From: Monosporascus cannonballus
Lineage: Eukaryota > Ascomycota > Sordariomycetes > Xylariales
Direction: 5' to 3'
Assembly: GCA_004154925.1 (NCBI GenBank)
Contig: QJNS01000014.1
Span: 1 to 64,000, forward strand
DNA: 64,000 nucleotides
Position 1 is the first letter of the stretch. Every line of letters starts with the position of its first letter. The notes beneath the pieces were generated by a model, which was not told the DNA's origin, did not search any database, and saw only the letters and a program-made list of their open reading frames with translations. The translations under genes and the position numbers were made by a program. Positions 7,403 through 20,999 of this stretch are shown here, piece by piece.

Positions 7403-9539
7403 ATTTTTCCATTTACGATAAAAAACAATATAATAATTACCAGAAATAAAGTTTGCCAATTACAAAATGAACCTAGGTTATTAATTAAAAAAACCGCCAA
7501 TCGGAACCTAACTAACGAACAATCGATTACAGTACGAAAATAGGCGAAAAAACTAATAACGGAATCCTAACAAGCAACAAATTATAGTTTCCGGGATCTC
7601 GAATTACCTTATATATATAATAAAAATACGTTCCGATAATTATTAATTAAATAATCGGAAAACGGGCGTTATAAAACAACCGCGTTCCGAAATTTAAATC
7701 TAAAAAAATTAAGCCTTTTAATAATAACCAAATTTTAGAAATTATCCGTTAATAAAATAAATAATATTCGGAATTATTTTGATAATTAGCCGAATAACAA
7801 ATAATAATATAGGTTAAAAAGTAAAGTTTTATAAGTTAATTACGATATTATTATAAAAACCTAAAAGCAATAAACGAATACCGCATTATAATTACTCGAA
7901 ATTTTCCGAACGTATATTAATTAAAAAAAAACATTAAATAAAATTTATTACGATAACTTATGCCGAAAAACCAAAACGAAATACCTTTACTTATATCTAA
8001 TAGGTTATAAGCCATATAGACGTTTTTATTACGAACGTTTAACAATTATACCGCGTTATATTAAATTATTTTAATTATTAAAAAAAACTCCAAAAAAAAT
8101 TTTTATGGATTTTTATTAAAAAACGTTACGTTAATCTTAATTTTATCGATAAAAAATATATGGAATAATTTATAGAACTATAATAACCATCCGATTAACC
8201 GTTATTAAACCTTTATATTAAATAAAAATTCTGAATTTATAAAATATAATTTATAAATATTTTTAACCCGGAAAATAATCAAAATAATAAATATTTTACT
8301 TTTTATTACTTTTATAAATTAATACCAAGGTTACGGAATATCTTATTAAAAAAGATCGTTAAGTTAAAACGAATTAATAATATAATAAATAAAAGAAAAT
8401 TTTATTAGAACGCCTAGAAAAAGAAAAAAAAAACCGATTATTTTCCGCCAAAAATATTAATAAAAATAAATAATTTTATTTTAATATTTTTTAAAAAAAA
8501 TTTTCAAAGCAAATTAAAGGAATTATGTTAAAATAATAAAAACTACAAATATTCTTATATTCGGGAAATAAATAATCGCCGATTTAATTCCGATTAAAAC
8601 AAATTCGTAAATTTAATAACTTTAATTTTTATAAAAACATAGTTAAATATAATAGTTATAAAAAACCAAATTACAAAAATATAAATTATAAATTAAAAAA
8701 GGATATAAAAGCCTTATTTATCCGGTTATACGGAAATTAATTTCCGAATATTATACAAAACGTTATAATATATAACGATAAATTAAATCAGTCCCTAAAT
8801 ATAAACCTAAAAAAGCAACCGGAATAAATATATACATTTAATTTTTTTCGGCTAATAATTACAAAAAAGTTAAAATAAAGCTATTTTTTTAAAAAAAACT
8901 TTTATGAAAAGAAATACGAAAAATATAATATTATAAATAAATATAAATACCAAAACATAAATAAATATTATAAGTAAAATATTAATACGGAAATTTAATT
9001 TCCAATTAATTTCCATAAATATTCCGCGCCTTATTTATATTAATAACGCATATATTAAATATTACGAAACGTACGAAATTTCTATTAATATATTAAATAA
9101 TAACGAAAATAAACGAAAATTTAAGTAAATTTACTTTATAATATGCCGTAATTAAAAAACGTTAAAACTTTTATTATTTAAATCCCGAATAAATAAAATA
9201 AATATTTTATTAAATATAATTAAATATTAATAATTATACGGATTATTACAAAAGGTTCATAAATGGGAAATTATAAACCTAATGCTTTCCGATAAGCAAA
9301 TTTATACCATTAACTTAATAAGCTTAACCGAAAAATTAAATATCTCGGAATTCAGGATATAATAAAAATAAGGAATAACCGATTTTTTTATATACCTAAA
9401 AACTTTCCGGCGAATATATTTCGAAAAAATAACGAAACAAATATTTTAATTATTAAAGGCAAAATATATAATAAACTTGATCCTAGGAAAAACGCCTTAA
9501 TTCGGCCTAATTTACATTATTTCGGAAAACCAAAAAATA

Positions 9540-12500
9540 TATTCGAAAAGTATATCTGAAAAAACTTAAAAATTAACCGAATAAGTTATTGAAAAACGAA
9601 CGTAAAAGTATTAATATTATTTATACTTAAGAAAAACGGCAATTTCCGATTATACGTTAATTATAAAAGGTTAAATCGGATAACGATAAAAAACCGATAT
9701 TTTTTATTTTAAAATTTAAAAATAATAAATCGCGTCAAATTAATTAAAATATTGTCGAAAATTAATTTTAAAAATATTTATTTTCGCATTAAAATTAAGA
9801 AAAATAATTAATTAAAAACCGTTTTCCGAATACGGTATAAATAATTTAAATATACGGTTATATTAATTGGCTTTATTAACGCGGTAATTACGTTTTTAAT
9901 CTATATATATAAAGTATTAATTAGATTAATTAACTATATATATATTATATATTTAAATAACATAATTATTTATTCGGATAATGCAAAAAATATACGAAAT
10001 ATTTTTAATTAATTTACAAATAATTATTATAATATTAATTATTTGCCAAAACCTTCAAATAAAACTTTTTTTTAAAAAAAATAAAGTTTTTAAGATTTAT
10101 AATTAATACTAACGTTTGGGAAATAACCCGTTAATGGGTCGATATTATCGAAATATAATTAAAGCCAAAATTAATTTATAATATTTAAATATTTTTAGGA
10201 TTTATGAATTTTTATCGGAAATTTGTCGCTTATTACTTACGTATTACTAAACCTATTATTAGGTTTTTAAGAAAAACGTAAAACAAAAAAATAACAAAAT
10301 TCCGATAACCCGAAAAAATTAAAAAGGCGTTCCGAAACTTAAAAAATACCTTTTAATGGGCGATTATTTTCCGATATTAAGATAATACCAAAAATACTAA
10401 GGTTAAAACAAATATCTTAATAAAAACTATATTAAAAATATTTTCATAAAAATTCGAAAAATATTAATATTTAATTATATATTAATTATAAACATTGAAT
10501 TTAACTGAAAAACGATAAATTACAAAATAATCAAAAATATTCATAATTATAAAAAGATTAAAATATTAACGGTAATATTTTAAAAATGCGCAAATATGTT
10601 AAATATTTATTAATTACATAATATTAAAGGATATAATAAAAACATTAGCGCGTAACCTTAAGAAAAAATTAGCCGGATAAATTTATTATCTTATATAATT
10701 TAATTTTGAAATTTCTTATTAACCGGATATCGTTAATACGGCAAATAAATTATTTAAATGCCCGGATTATATATTAAAAAAAATCGCATATAAAAATATA
10801 ATCCTTACGTTATCTAAGAAATTCGGATTTACGAATAACATATCGAAAAACATACGAAAAACGGTCGTAAATATATAACGCATTTTAAAACATTATAAAA
10901 GGGCAAAAAGTCTTATAAAAATAATACAAAATTTACTTTTACAAAATTTTCAAAGCAATTTCAGTTAACGGAAATTCAAATAATTATTATCCACATGAAA
11001 GAAAAGGAAAGCTTTTATTATACGATTGTAAAAAACTTTCAAAAAAATTAAAAAACCATATATTTATTAAATTTATTATTTACGAATTATAATATAAATA
11101 CGAATTATAACAGTAATACGATTAATAGTTAAATAATAATAACCGTAAACTGCAATCGTATTACGATTAAATTTCGAAAAATTTAAAAAGGACGAAATTA
11201 ATAATAAAATTATTATTTATAACCAATACGTTTTATATTTCTAAATAAAAAATTATTTAAAAATAAAACGGCATTATAGCCGAAAACTATCCGATAATTT
11301 TACAATTAGGTTCGAAAGGTATAAACTAAAGATTTAAATATTATAAAACTAATACAAATAATTAAACGACAAACCGGAATAAAAAATATTTTTTAAATTT
11401 AAATAAGATTTTATATTATTAGGATAAATTTATAATTTTATTATAAAATGTTTTAGGGAAATAATTAATTAATTAATACTATGATAATCCAAAACCAAAA
11501 TATATAAAATATATTTATACGTTAAAACTAATAACTAAAAAATTTATTAAGAAAATATGACAAACGATATCCGAATATATATTAAATAATATTTAAATTA
11601 TTAAGGCATAATAAAATTACGCCATAAACCATATAAATAATTACAGGCTTTATTATTACTTAAATAACCTTTTTAAAAAAAACCAATTAAGTTTTATTAC
11701 GTAATTTCCAAAAAGCCTAGGTTTAAACGGGCTAAAGTACGATATAATCTGGGTAATTATCAACCGCTTTACGAAATTAAAATTATTTATCCTTACGGTT
11801 AAAACTTTAACCGTAACCGAACTGGCCGAATTATTTTACGACGAAATTAAATATAAATTCGGTATATTAACTAAAGTTATTTACGATAAAAATAAATTAT
11901 TAACGAATTAATTCTAAACGGAATTTTACAAAAAACGAAAAATAAAATGGCAAATATTAACCGCTTTTTCCCCGCAAACCGATAAATAAACGGAATATAT
12001 TTATTAAATCCTAAAATATTATTTCCGTAATTACGTTAATAAATGTTAAAATAACTAAATAAAATTATTACGAAATACGGAATTGGTATATAATAATATA
12101 AGGAACGTATTTACCGGCCGTTTTCTATTCGAAACCTTATATAAATATTATTTAAAAATAATAAAATATATCATATAAAGATTTAAAAGATAAATACAAA
12201 ATATTAAAAAGTACTTTGAAAAAATAACGGTTCTTTATCGAATAATATATAAATATTAAGAAAAAATAATAGCAACCTAAAAAAATATTTATAATTAACG
12301 TTATATGCCTATATATTTTTAATGAAACTAATAAATAAATTTACTAAATAATAATTTTAAATTGAAAAATAAAAGTTTTGTATTTATTTATATTTAAATT
12401 ATAATCGAAAAGTAATTAAATTTTGAAACGTACAAAATAAGTGCTTTTATCAAATATTAAGAGATATATAATATATTTCTAAGATTTTTATTAAAACTTT

Positions 12501-12660
12501 GACATAATATAAAACCGGATAATATTTAAATAACGTTACCGGATCTAACAAAACAAACAAAAACAAAATAATAAAATATATTATCTATTACCGAGATAAC
12601 AGAGAATAACGCAAATATCTAATTAAATAAAAAGGTGGGCCTGCCAAGTATAATATTTAA
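9540..12660 (+). pseudogene. Broken pol of A1: RT, integrase, chromodomain
   Basis: The RT is readable at about 9,540-9,990: KKNGNFRLYVNYKRLNRITI corresponds to the Gypsy K-K-D-G-x-x-R-x-C-V-D-Y-R-x-L-N motif, and YLNNIIIYS (9,950-9,976) stands where the catalytic YLDDI is expected, both aspartates changed to N. The integrase core runs in one frame at about 11,695-11,910 (SLGLNGLKYDII, INRFTKLKLFILTVKTLTVT, ELAELFYDEIKYKFGI). The chromodomain is at about 12,575-12,660: KYLIK, a stop for W, then KGGPAKYNI and a stop for W. Stops throughout make this inactive. Protease and gag upstream (7,450-9,500) are too eroded to assign. Confidence 0.8.
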
Positions 12661-12949
12661 AAATCTCGAAAATATCTTAAATATGCACTTAAAATATTAT
12701 AACGTTACGAAAAAAATTAAATATATATATAGGAAGTAAAACGACTTAAAACCTATAGGGCAATAATAACCCGATCGGGAATTAATAATTTCATAATTAT
12801 AAAAATTACAAAAAAATAATTTTAAGCAAAATCAAATTATTAATATTAAAATATTATTTAATTGCATAATTATTTTTAAATTTTTGGCGAAAAATCATTT
12901 TATCGTATATTGATCGAAAACTTATAAATAATGTAAAAAATTAAATTTT

Positions 12950-14130
12950 TATTTTTAAAATACAATTTCGCGTATAATTATTAAGTTTTACGCTAATTGG
13001 TCTTTAATAAACGTATTAAAGAAATTAATATAAAAATATCGGAAAATAATTAAAAAAATATACGACGACAAAAAGTAAATATATTTATTAAACTTATTAG
13101 GCATAAAACTCGGAAAGAATTTAAAAACGATTTATTTATTATAAAAGGCAAGGCCCAAATAACCACAATATAGTTTGTTATTAGTCGGAAATAAGACGCC
13201 ATCCGTAAAGCGCTTAATATACTTAGGTTTAATAATAGCTTTACTAAATTAAGTTATTTTTTAATTATAATTATCAATAAATATTAAACTTTTATTAAAA
13301 TGTCGAAAAACAGAGGGAAAATATTCGTAAATAAGGAACGTAACGGTATAACGGCCATTAAAAATCGCCTTATTTATGGAGATATCTTAAAATTACGCCT
13401 AATCGAAAATTAATCGTAAAATTATAAAACAAAAACCTTAATATTTATAAAAAGAACCTGAATTTATAAATTTATAAAACGGTATTAAAATTAAACCTCC
13501 GCAGTTATAACGGACGATCGGAAATTAATTTTGGCTGTATTAAAAAAATAATATTCCTTAATAATAATTACGTTAAAGGCGAATTCGGCCTTACGAAAAA
13601 CGTTAAATTAATAACCGACAGCAATTACGTCGGAACGTTCGTATTAGGTATCCGGAATATAAGCCTTTTCGAATTCGTCTATTAACTCCTAGTTATCGGT
13701 ACCGAATTAAAAAATTGTTTAGGTAATATTTTTAAAAATAATCGGAATTTAAACGGAAATTAAATAATAATATTAATAATATTAAGAATAATTACTTACT
13801 GCGTAAAAGGTGTTATAATAATAACTAGTTATAACGTAATTTAAGGCATCCAAAGCCTAAAGGTAAACTGTACGGTAATCGAAATAACGTTATGTTACGT
13901 AAATATAATACGGTTTATTACCGCTTATAATATAACTAATATTTATTTTATTATCGGCGTCGAAAAAATAACGTTAAAAAATCCTAATGCCTTTTAATGT
14001 CAAAATATTATTGCATTTGAAATTCCTTACGAAAAAAAAATATAACGAACGGAAATAATACGTAAAAGAGACGGAAAAAACGAAATAAAAACAAAAAAAA
14101 CGGAAAACCGAACGAAACGCGTACGCAAAA
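12950..14130 (+). pseudogene. Extra reading frame of family A (A1 copy)
   Basis: Between the chromodomain and the 3' LTR family A carries about 1.5 kb that Gypsy elements normally lack. In A1 a plus-strand frame at about 13,560-13,920 reads VKGEFGLTKN, SNYVGTFVLGIRNISLFEF and TELKNCLGN. It is collinear with A2 (34,300-34,750) and A3 (26,660-27,000), which preserve the same frame with different substitutions. I do not recognise the protein. It could be a captured gene or an unusual third ORF; see A3 for the best-preserved text. Confidence 0.45.
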
Positions 14131-14386
14131 AAAAAAAAAAATATAAATACAAAAAGAAAAAAAGAAAAAAAGGTAAATAAGATAAAATTAAAAACAGATT
14201 ATAATAAAAACTTAGGCGGAATATAATTAATTACGTAATATAATACGTATTAATTATTACGGTAATTACTTATAATATGATATAACGGTAAATTATCGGC
14301 AAATATACGTAATTAAATTTATAAACGTATTATATCAAATTAATAATAATATTATTAAGGATTAATAACTTAAAAAAGGGATTAAT

Positions 14387-14592
14387 TATAAAAATATAAC
14401 CTTTATAAAAATAAAGATAATAGCCGATTAGCTATTGATCAATTACCGACCCACTTATTAATATAAATTCACTATCTGGCAGCTAATAGAAAACGCTAGA
14501 TGGAAGTAATTTAATATATTTATTTCTTGGAATCTGCTCTACGACGGGTCGGAGATTACCTTACCCAGCTCACAGCTATCCATTATCTTACA
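14387..14592 (+). repeat. Family A 3' LTR of A1
   Basis: 206 bp, from TATAAAAATATAACC to CATTATCTTACA, preceded by a purine-rich tract (AAAAAAGGGA at about 14,372) that is the likely polypurine tract. Followed by TATAA, the TSD. Confidence 0.9.
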
Positions 14593-15645
14593 TATAAATT
14601 CGAAAACATAATTTGGAAAATTTATTATAATTCGGAAAAAAGTTTATTTTGTATTATTTACGGGAGCTCTTATAACTTTTTCAGTTTTTCCGAATTTAAA
14701 TATAAGAAATTTATTGCCGAGAAAAGCCGTTTAGAACTAGAAAAACGTATTATTAAAAAGGATTTTTAAAAGCTCAATAATATTTTAACGAATTATTTCA
14801 CAGCTTAAACCGTTTGCGGAAATAAAAGAAACTTTTTCATTAATATAAAATTAAAATATTTCGTCGTAACAGTTAAAGTATAAAAGCGATAAAAAATTTA
14901 AATATTTCGAAAAGAAGTATAACTAGAAATTACAGGCGTAATTATTACGTAAATATAAGCCGTAATTAACTGGTCTAATATCCCGGCTATTAATTAATCT
15001 GCCGTTAATTAGAATATATTTATTATTCTTAATAAACGTTGCTTAATAAATATTGGACATTTATAAGATATGTAACTAGTTTTTAGATATTTTCGAAATT
15101 TGGGTATTTGTTATTTGATTAGATATTAGGTAAATCCGTATTTTATATCGAATATCTTTTTTCTATTTCGTATATTTATTTTTTTATCGTAATATCGTTT
15201 ATACTATATATACCTTTATGGTATCCGTTATTAATTCGAATAAAGAGATATGAAAAATTAAATAGAATTTAACTTTTAGCGAAAATTCTAATTAATGATT
15301 ATTTTTTAAACCTTTTTTGACGATTTTATATAAATCGATATATTTAAAATCGAATTTTTGCTCGGTTTTTTGGTTTATCTATTTTTAGTAACAGATTAAA
15401 TCATTTTTCCTTTTTTAAAAGTTAGTTTTTTAACCGTTTTTCGTTATAATATTTATTTATTTAGTTTTATAGAAATTTTAATTCTGTTTTTATTGCTTAA
15501 TATAATTATTTAAATTATTTCGAGGTAAAAAATACTTTAACATTAATAAATTTATCGTACCGGTTTTTATGAGTATGTTGTATAAATATAAAATTTGCTT
15601 AAATTATAATTATTTTGATGTTTTCGTAATAATTAGTATTATAAA
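14593..15645 (-). mobile_element. Old family C chromovirus (C3), integrase C-terminal part
   Basis: On the minus strand this segment matches the integrase C-terminus, chromodomain and following region of C1 (about 59,500-60,300). A chromodomain tail reads KYPNFENI followed by a stop for W at about 15,080-15,120 (C1: KKYPDSKNIWEL). The region at 15,240-15,480 corresponds to the SH3-like part ending in a SLF-L-I motif. It lies between the A1 TSD and the B1 insertion and joins 6,988-7,197 on one side and 22,832-23,420 on the other. Confidence 0.65.
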
Positions 15646-16068
15646 TGTAACGAACCTATCATACGTCTACCTGGAGGTATAAGCAGTATCCGAAATAGGG
15701 TCTTGATTTGCAGATAACAATAAGGCGAGGAATAATTCAGAAGTCTGTTCGTTAAAAAATTTTAAAAACTTTTTCCTTAACTAAAAAATGGTACAATTAC
15801 ACCTTAGTTAAAAGCTTAAATTGATAACTATGAATCGAAAAAACTAAGTAGGTAACTATTTACATAAAAACCTAAAGTCTTATATCTTTTCCCATTTTTC
15901 TGGTATAATATTAATCTTTTGGATTTGTTAAATTATTTAGATTACAATAATTTATATAATCTAATAAATTAGTTAAATCACTTTAAGTTATGGAACTTAA
16001 AATATAGAGCTTTTTTATTTCTATAGCTCTAAGGCTTTCAAAATGGGTCTATTCGGAGATCCGTAATA
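15646..16068 (-). repeat. Family B LTR (3' LTR of B1)
   Basis: 423 bp; on the plus strand it runs from TGTAACGAACCTATC to GGAGATCCGTAATA. Its copies at 22,403, 37,170 and 43,995 have the same length within one base. Confidence 0.9.
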
Positions 16069-16699
16069 CCATTCTCCTTTTCTCAGGATTTTTATTCCAA
16101 AGATAAAAAGGTAAGTATTTTTTCTTTCTAATTAAAAATTATTTTTCTTATCGCCAATTTACTATAATGGGTCGAATAAAAAAATTAACGCGCTAATCCT
16201 GTACGAATTGACGTCAAATTCGCCATATCCGGTTTAATTATATTTTCAAGTTTGGGTTTAAGGTATTACCTTATTCCAAATATTTTTTAACCGGAAAATC
16301 CAAATATTTTATAATAGAAAACATTCCAAGTTATTATTATTATATTCATCGTTAACGTTATTATAACGGATTAACAATTATTATATTTTTATTTAAAATA
16401 TTAATTTTAAATGTAATTATTTTTAAAAAGAGCGTCGTATCGCTAAAGATAAACTTATAGAACTATAGCAAAAGTTTCAAAAAGAAATATTAAAAAGAAT
16501 TAATAAATTATAACGGTTACGCTGCCAGGAAAATATTTTGAAAAAAAAAAGATTATAGCTGCTTCTGGAAAGTTACAAATTGGACCATTTAAAGAAAAGG
16601 GAAAAAATAGAAAAGGAATAACGGCGTATAAAAACGGAACAAACGCAACTTACTTCAAAGATAAATATCATAACGAAGGCATTTACTTTTTTCGATTAA

Positions 16700-16960
16700 A
16701 GCACCGTAAAAATTAATTTAATTAAGGAAACGTTATCGCCCATAACCTTAACCGTACTAAAGATAGTCGGTCAGGATTCTGGCGGTAAAACATCTTAACC
16801 AAATCCATCGCATTCGTTAAGTGGTTAAATAGTTCCCAAATGTTTTTTTTATGTAAGTATCTTTCCCATTTAACTAGGTACTGAACTTTATTTCTAACCA
16901 TTTTGGAATCCAGTATTTGCTTAACTTCGTATTCGTTAAAATTTTTTTGAAATTCCAAAT
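16700..16960 (-). pseudogene. Chromodomain at the integrase C-terminus of B1
   Basis: The best-preserved chromodomain of the window. On the minus strand a 78-residue open frame (16,722-16,958) contains EVKQILDSKMVRNKVQYLVK, W, then RYLHKKNIWELFNHLTNAMD and LVKMFYRQNPDRL. This follows the chromodomain pattern E-V-x-x-I-L-D-x-R-x-x-x-x-x-x-Y-L-V-K-W-x-x-Y-x-x-x-x-N-x-W-E-x-x-x-x-L. In chromoviruses this domain follows integrase and is thought to guide insertion to heterochromatin. The upstream integrase is broken, so only the tail is open. Confidence 0.8.
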
Positions 16961-17699
16961 CTATTTTAACGGGGCGTTTGTAAGTACTAATTTAAGCAGG
17001 GAAATATCGAAAATAAAATGTATTCCTATATTTTTAAATAACGACAACCGGTAATTAATTTTTGAAATAACTTCGTTAATCATAAATAGATTAAAGTTTT
17101 TAAAATCGAATTTATTATTAACTCTTTTCGTTTTAATTTATAAGATATTCGAAATTACGTTTTATTTTTAGCGTAATAAATAAATTTTGTGTCTTTTCGT
17201 TAAAATTAATCCTTTAATTCTTTTCTTATTATAATACTGGGCCAGTCGTTATTAAAAAAATCGTAATTCGTTTTGGAAACGAGCCTAGATTATTTTAATT
17301 TCCGTTATTAATATTTTTATTTTTAGGGCAATCGTAATAATATTTAATACCTTATTAAGCGGTTATTTAGGTCGTTCCGTTTTTACATCGTATCCATATA
17401 TAGCTATATAAGGGGATACGCCCATATCCTCGTTAACAAATATGTTATAAATAATTTATACCAATAGTAAAAGTTTTACCCAGTTATTTTGTTAATAATT
17501 AACGTAATTTCGAAAATACTGTTCCAAAATTTAGTTTAATTTTTCGATTTGTCCATTTATTTAAAAATAATATGCTATTAAGAATTTAAGTTTAATATTA
17601 ATTTATTTAAAAAAAGTTAATACGGAATTTCGAAATAAGAAACGTATTATTATCGGAAATAATCCTTTTTAATATCTTATACTTATCGAAATAATATTT

Positions 17700-19720
17700 G
17701 GTAAAGACATAGGTTAATTATTATGCTATCGAGTTTCCTTTACAAAGTAAAAAATACCCATATTTAATAAATTTATCAATAATTATCTATATTTCGTCGT
17801 ATTCAACTGCAATACTTGGGTTTTTCGATAAAAGTAAATTAATAATAAAGTCCCAAATTATAGTATTCTATATTTTATTAAGAATATCGATAAGCTATAA
17901 CAATCCCCAAAGTTTATACCGTATTACCTTTGCCTTATTATAAATATTATAATCTTTAATTACCTTTTTAACCATTCGGCGAAATTTTAGAAAATTATAC
18001 CCTTCTTATAATTGTCTAATAATTTTAAAAATTCTTTAATATCCGTTTAATAAATTTTCATAAAATTCCTTTACGAATTGCTTCTATCGATCCCTAAGAA
18101 CATAGATTTTATTATGGTACAGTAACTGGTTTTTTGGTTATCCTTTTAATTACTGAACTTTTTTTTGTTTTTCTATATTATAAAAAATTCGAAATTTTTT
18201 CAAAAGTTCGGAAATTAATTTTTTTATTATTTTGTATAATTATAGGGTACTATCCTTATTATATTATAATATCTACATATCTTTTTAGGGACTTGAAAAT
18301 GGTAATCTCCTTTGCAATTACAAATATTTATCTAAATACTTTTTTTAATATAATATATTTTAAAGTTAAATCTAAACAAAAAATTAGTTATCTTTTATGT
18401 CGTTTATTTAGCTTGTAAACTTTTATAAATCGAATAAAGTTTTTATAATCGGAATAAATATCAAATAGCTTTTTTCGTTTCGTTAAAAAAGGTTTTTATT
18501 TCTTTTTTTAAAAACGTTAATAATTACTAGTAATTCTATGTCGTAAATCTGGTATCTAAATTTTGCGTCTCGGAATATTTTTAAATAATATGTTACTGGA
18601 TATTATTTGCCGTTATGTTTTTGTTATTTTAAAATTGCACTTAGGGCGTATTTTATGGCATCGGTTTTTAACCTTTTTTTCTTATCTGGGTTTGGCATTT
18701 TAAGAATAAATATATTAATAATTATTTTTTTCAGTTTTCAAAATACTTCTTTAATTTCTTCTAAAAGTTTGAATTTTTTTTGCCGATATGCTTTTTGGTA
18801 ATAAATTTCGTGAATAATTTAATCCACTTTTTATATTCCTTAATTAAATTACGTACATAATCCGTAAATCTCAAGATCTTTTGGATATTTATAACGTTTA
18901 TCTTATTAAAAATGGGCTAATCCTTAACTGCTTCTAATTTAAAGTATTAAATCTAAATTTGGCCGGGGATAAAAATATATCCCAGAAAATTTAGTTTTTG
19001 CGTATGCCATATATTTTTGGCTCAATTAATTCGGATATTTATTTTGTTCAAAGTCCTAAGTACTTAAGCAACATACTTCTGAGGCTCTTCTAAAGTTTCT
19101 AAGTAAATAAAAATATTATCAAGGTAAACAAATAAAAATTTATTCAAAAATTATCGAAACATAATTATAACCAGGTTTTGGAAACTAGCGGGAACATTAA
19201 TAAGTCCTATCGGCATTACTTTGTACTCGTAAAATCTATATACCGTTTTAAATGCCATTTTCCATTTTCCCTTTAATTATTCCGATACAATAATAACCAT
19301 TACGAAAATCAAATATTATGAATTATTTGGTTTTACTAAAATTTCTTTTCAAAATATTCATAAATATTAGAAAATAGCCGTTTTTAATTATAATATTATT
19401 TAACTATTTATAATCGATTATTTTTCAATAAATAAAGTTTCCGTTTTCATTGATTTCCTATTTGTTATCCTTAATTTTTAATACTATAAAAACGTAATAT
19501 CCAGTAAGAAAATTAAAAAGTTAGATATATTCTTTTTTTAAATCAAGTCATATGCTTTTTTACAAGGCTTTTAATTTTTCGGGATTTATATAGTAAATTC
19601 TGTAAAGTTTAAAATACTATTTTGCCTTAACAAATATTCGGTGGTCCTATTATTCGTAAAAGAGTAACTTATATTCCTTTTTATCTTTAAATAATACTTT
19701 AAATCCTTGGTATTCCTGGG
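17700..19720 (-). pseudogene. Broken RT, RNase H and integrase of B1
   Basis: On the minus strand the RT is visible at about 18,950-19,700: YEYKVMPIGLINVPASFQ matches Gypsy Y-E-x-x-V-M-P-F-G-L-x-N-A-P-A-x-F-Q, and VYLDNIFIYLETLEE (19,100-19,137) is the YLDDI block with D changed to N, followed by NIWHTQKLNFLGYIF. Integrase remains lie at about 17,700-18,000 with CNKAK-type zinc-binding text. Plus-strand open frames here (18,134-18,418; 18,607-18,801) are antisense shadows. Confidence 0.75.
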
Positions 19721-20999
19721 GCATTATAAAGACTTAATTAAGAAACCGTGTTTCTTTAATAATATAATAATTTTTTCGTTTATTTTCTTCTAATACTTTT
19801 ATTTTATTTTTCTAAAAGAAAAGTCCTGTTTTTAATTAATTCATAAATTACTAAAACCAAACCAAAATATTTTCAAAATAATGTCGTATCCCAAAATATC
19901 CGTAATATTCAATAAAAATACGTTTTTGATATCCTTAAATTCGTACAATAAGCTTTTCAATTTTTCGTAAAATGCGTCCATTTTCGTAAATAAATAAATT
20001 GCTATTTACCGTATGGAATTTGTAAAATTTTAATTTATGTTTCTAAGGAAATTCATATTTTAATGCCGTTATAACAAAATAAAAGTATTCTTTATTTTAA
20101 AATTAATTATTGCTTTAAAAATTTCACCTTTGTACTAAAAAGGAATCTCGATCTAATTACGTATTTCTTTCGTTACTTCACATAAGGTTTTATAGATTAA
20201 GGCTTTTTGATATCTTAATTTCGAAAACTTTTATAACTTTTTGACTTTTAATATTATCCAGTTTGAATAAATTTTTATTCGTCAACCTTTTTAACCGTAT
20301 ATTTAATATATTTATCGTTTTTATGCTAGAACCCGATTTTTTGACCATACTCATATTAAGGTTTCACAATTAAGTTTTTTAATTTATTCTTATATTTTAT
20401 ATTTTCCGAATTATAAAATTAAAAAAAATTCTAAAAAACTTTCTTTATATTTGAAAACTTATTTTAAACGCAGAATATCGGAAAATAGCACAAGCATCTT
20501 TATAACATAATTCTTTAACTCCATTTTAAATTAAAATATAAATAACAAAATTTAGAGTATTTTAGTTATCGTAAAATTTTCGTAAATTAACATTCGTTAT
20601 CTGGTTCGGTAAATACTTTTTCGTTCCATCTAAGCCAATAATTATTATTTTCTTTAGTTTTAAAATAAACAAGATAAATGTCGAAATAACAGGTAGTAAA
20701 ATATAACAAGTCATAAAAGTTTACGGTTAATGTTTTTAGATAAACGGTATATTTTAGAAACTTACAAAGTTTTCGAAATAACTATCTATAATTACTGATA
20801 TCTGGCCGAAACTAACGGTCCTTTATATATATTTTACACTTTTAAAAATCAAAATAATACTTGTATCCTATCTTTTTAACTATCTTAAAAGCTGTTTATT
20901 CTAGATAATACTTACAGATTTTAACTTTAAAATCTTAACAAATTAAATAACTTTTATACTTTGGGATACCGCTTTAAATTTAAATAATAATAGCAATAA

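Larger units (their letters stand above)
7198..14592 (+). mobile_element. Ty3/Gypsy chromovirus, family A, copy A1
   Basis: A 7,395-bp element bounded by 205- and 206-bp LTRs and flanked on both sides by the 5-bp duplication TATAA (7,193-7,197 and 14,593-14,597). RT, integrase core and chromodomain follow in Gypsy order on the plus strand, then an additional reading frame before the 3' LTR. Frames are broken by many TAA/TAG codons in positions expected for CAA, CAG or TGG. It is inserted in the old C-family copy whose LTR is at 6,564. Confidence 0.9.

Noticed and set aside
7337..7543. 68-residue plus-strand ORF (and its analogue at 14,527-14,769)
   Set aside because: Both begin in the last 65 bases of a family A LTR and read into flanking or internal sequence; they share only LTR-derived text and are not genes.
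18134..18801. Plus-strand ORFs of 94 and 64 residues with many hydrophobic residues
   Set aside because: They are antisense to the pol of B1. F-, I- and L-rich text is what AT-rich antisense DNA gives; they are not membrane proteins.
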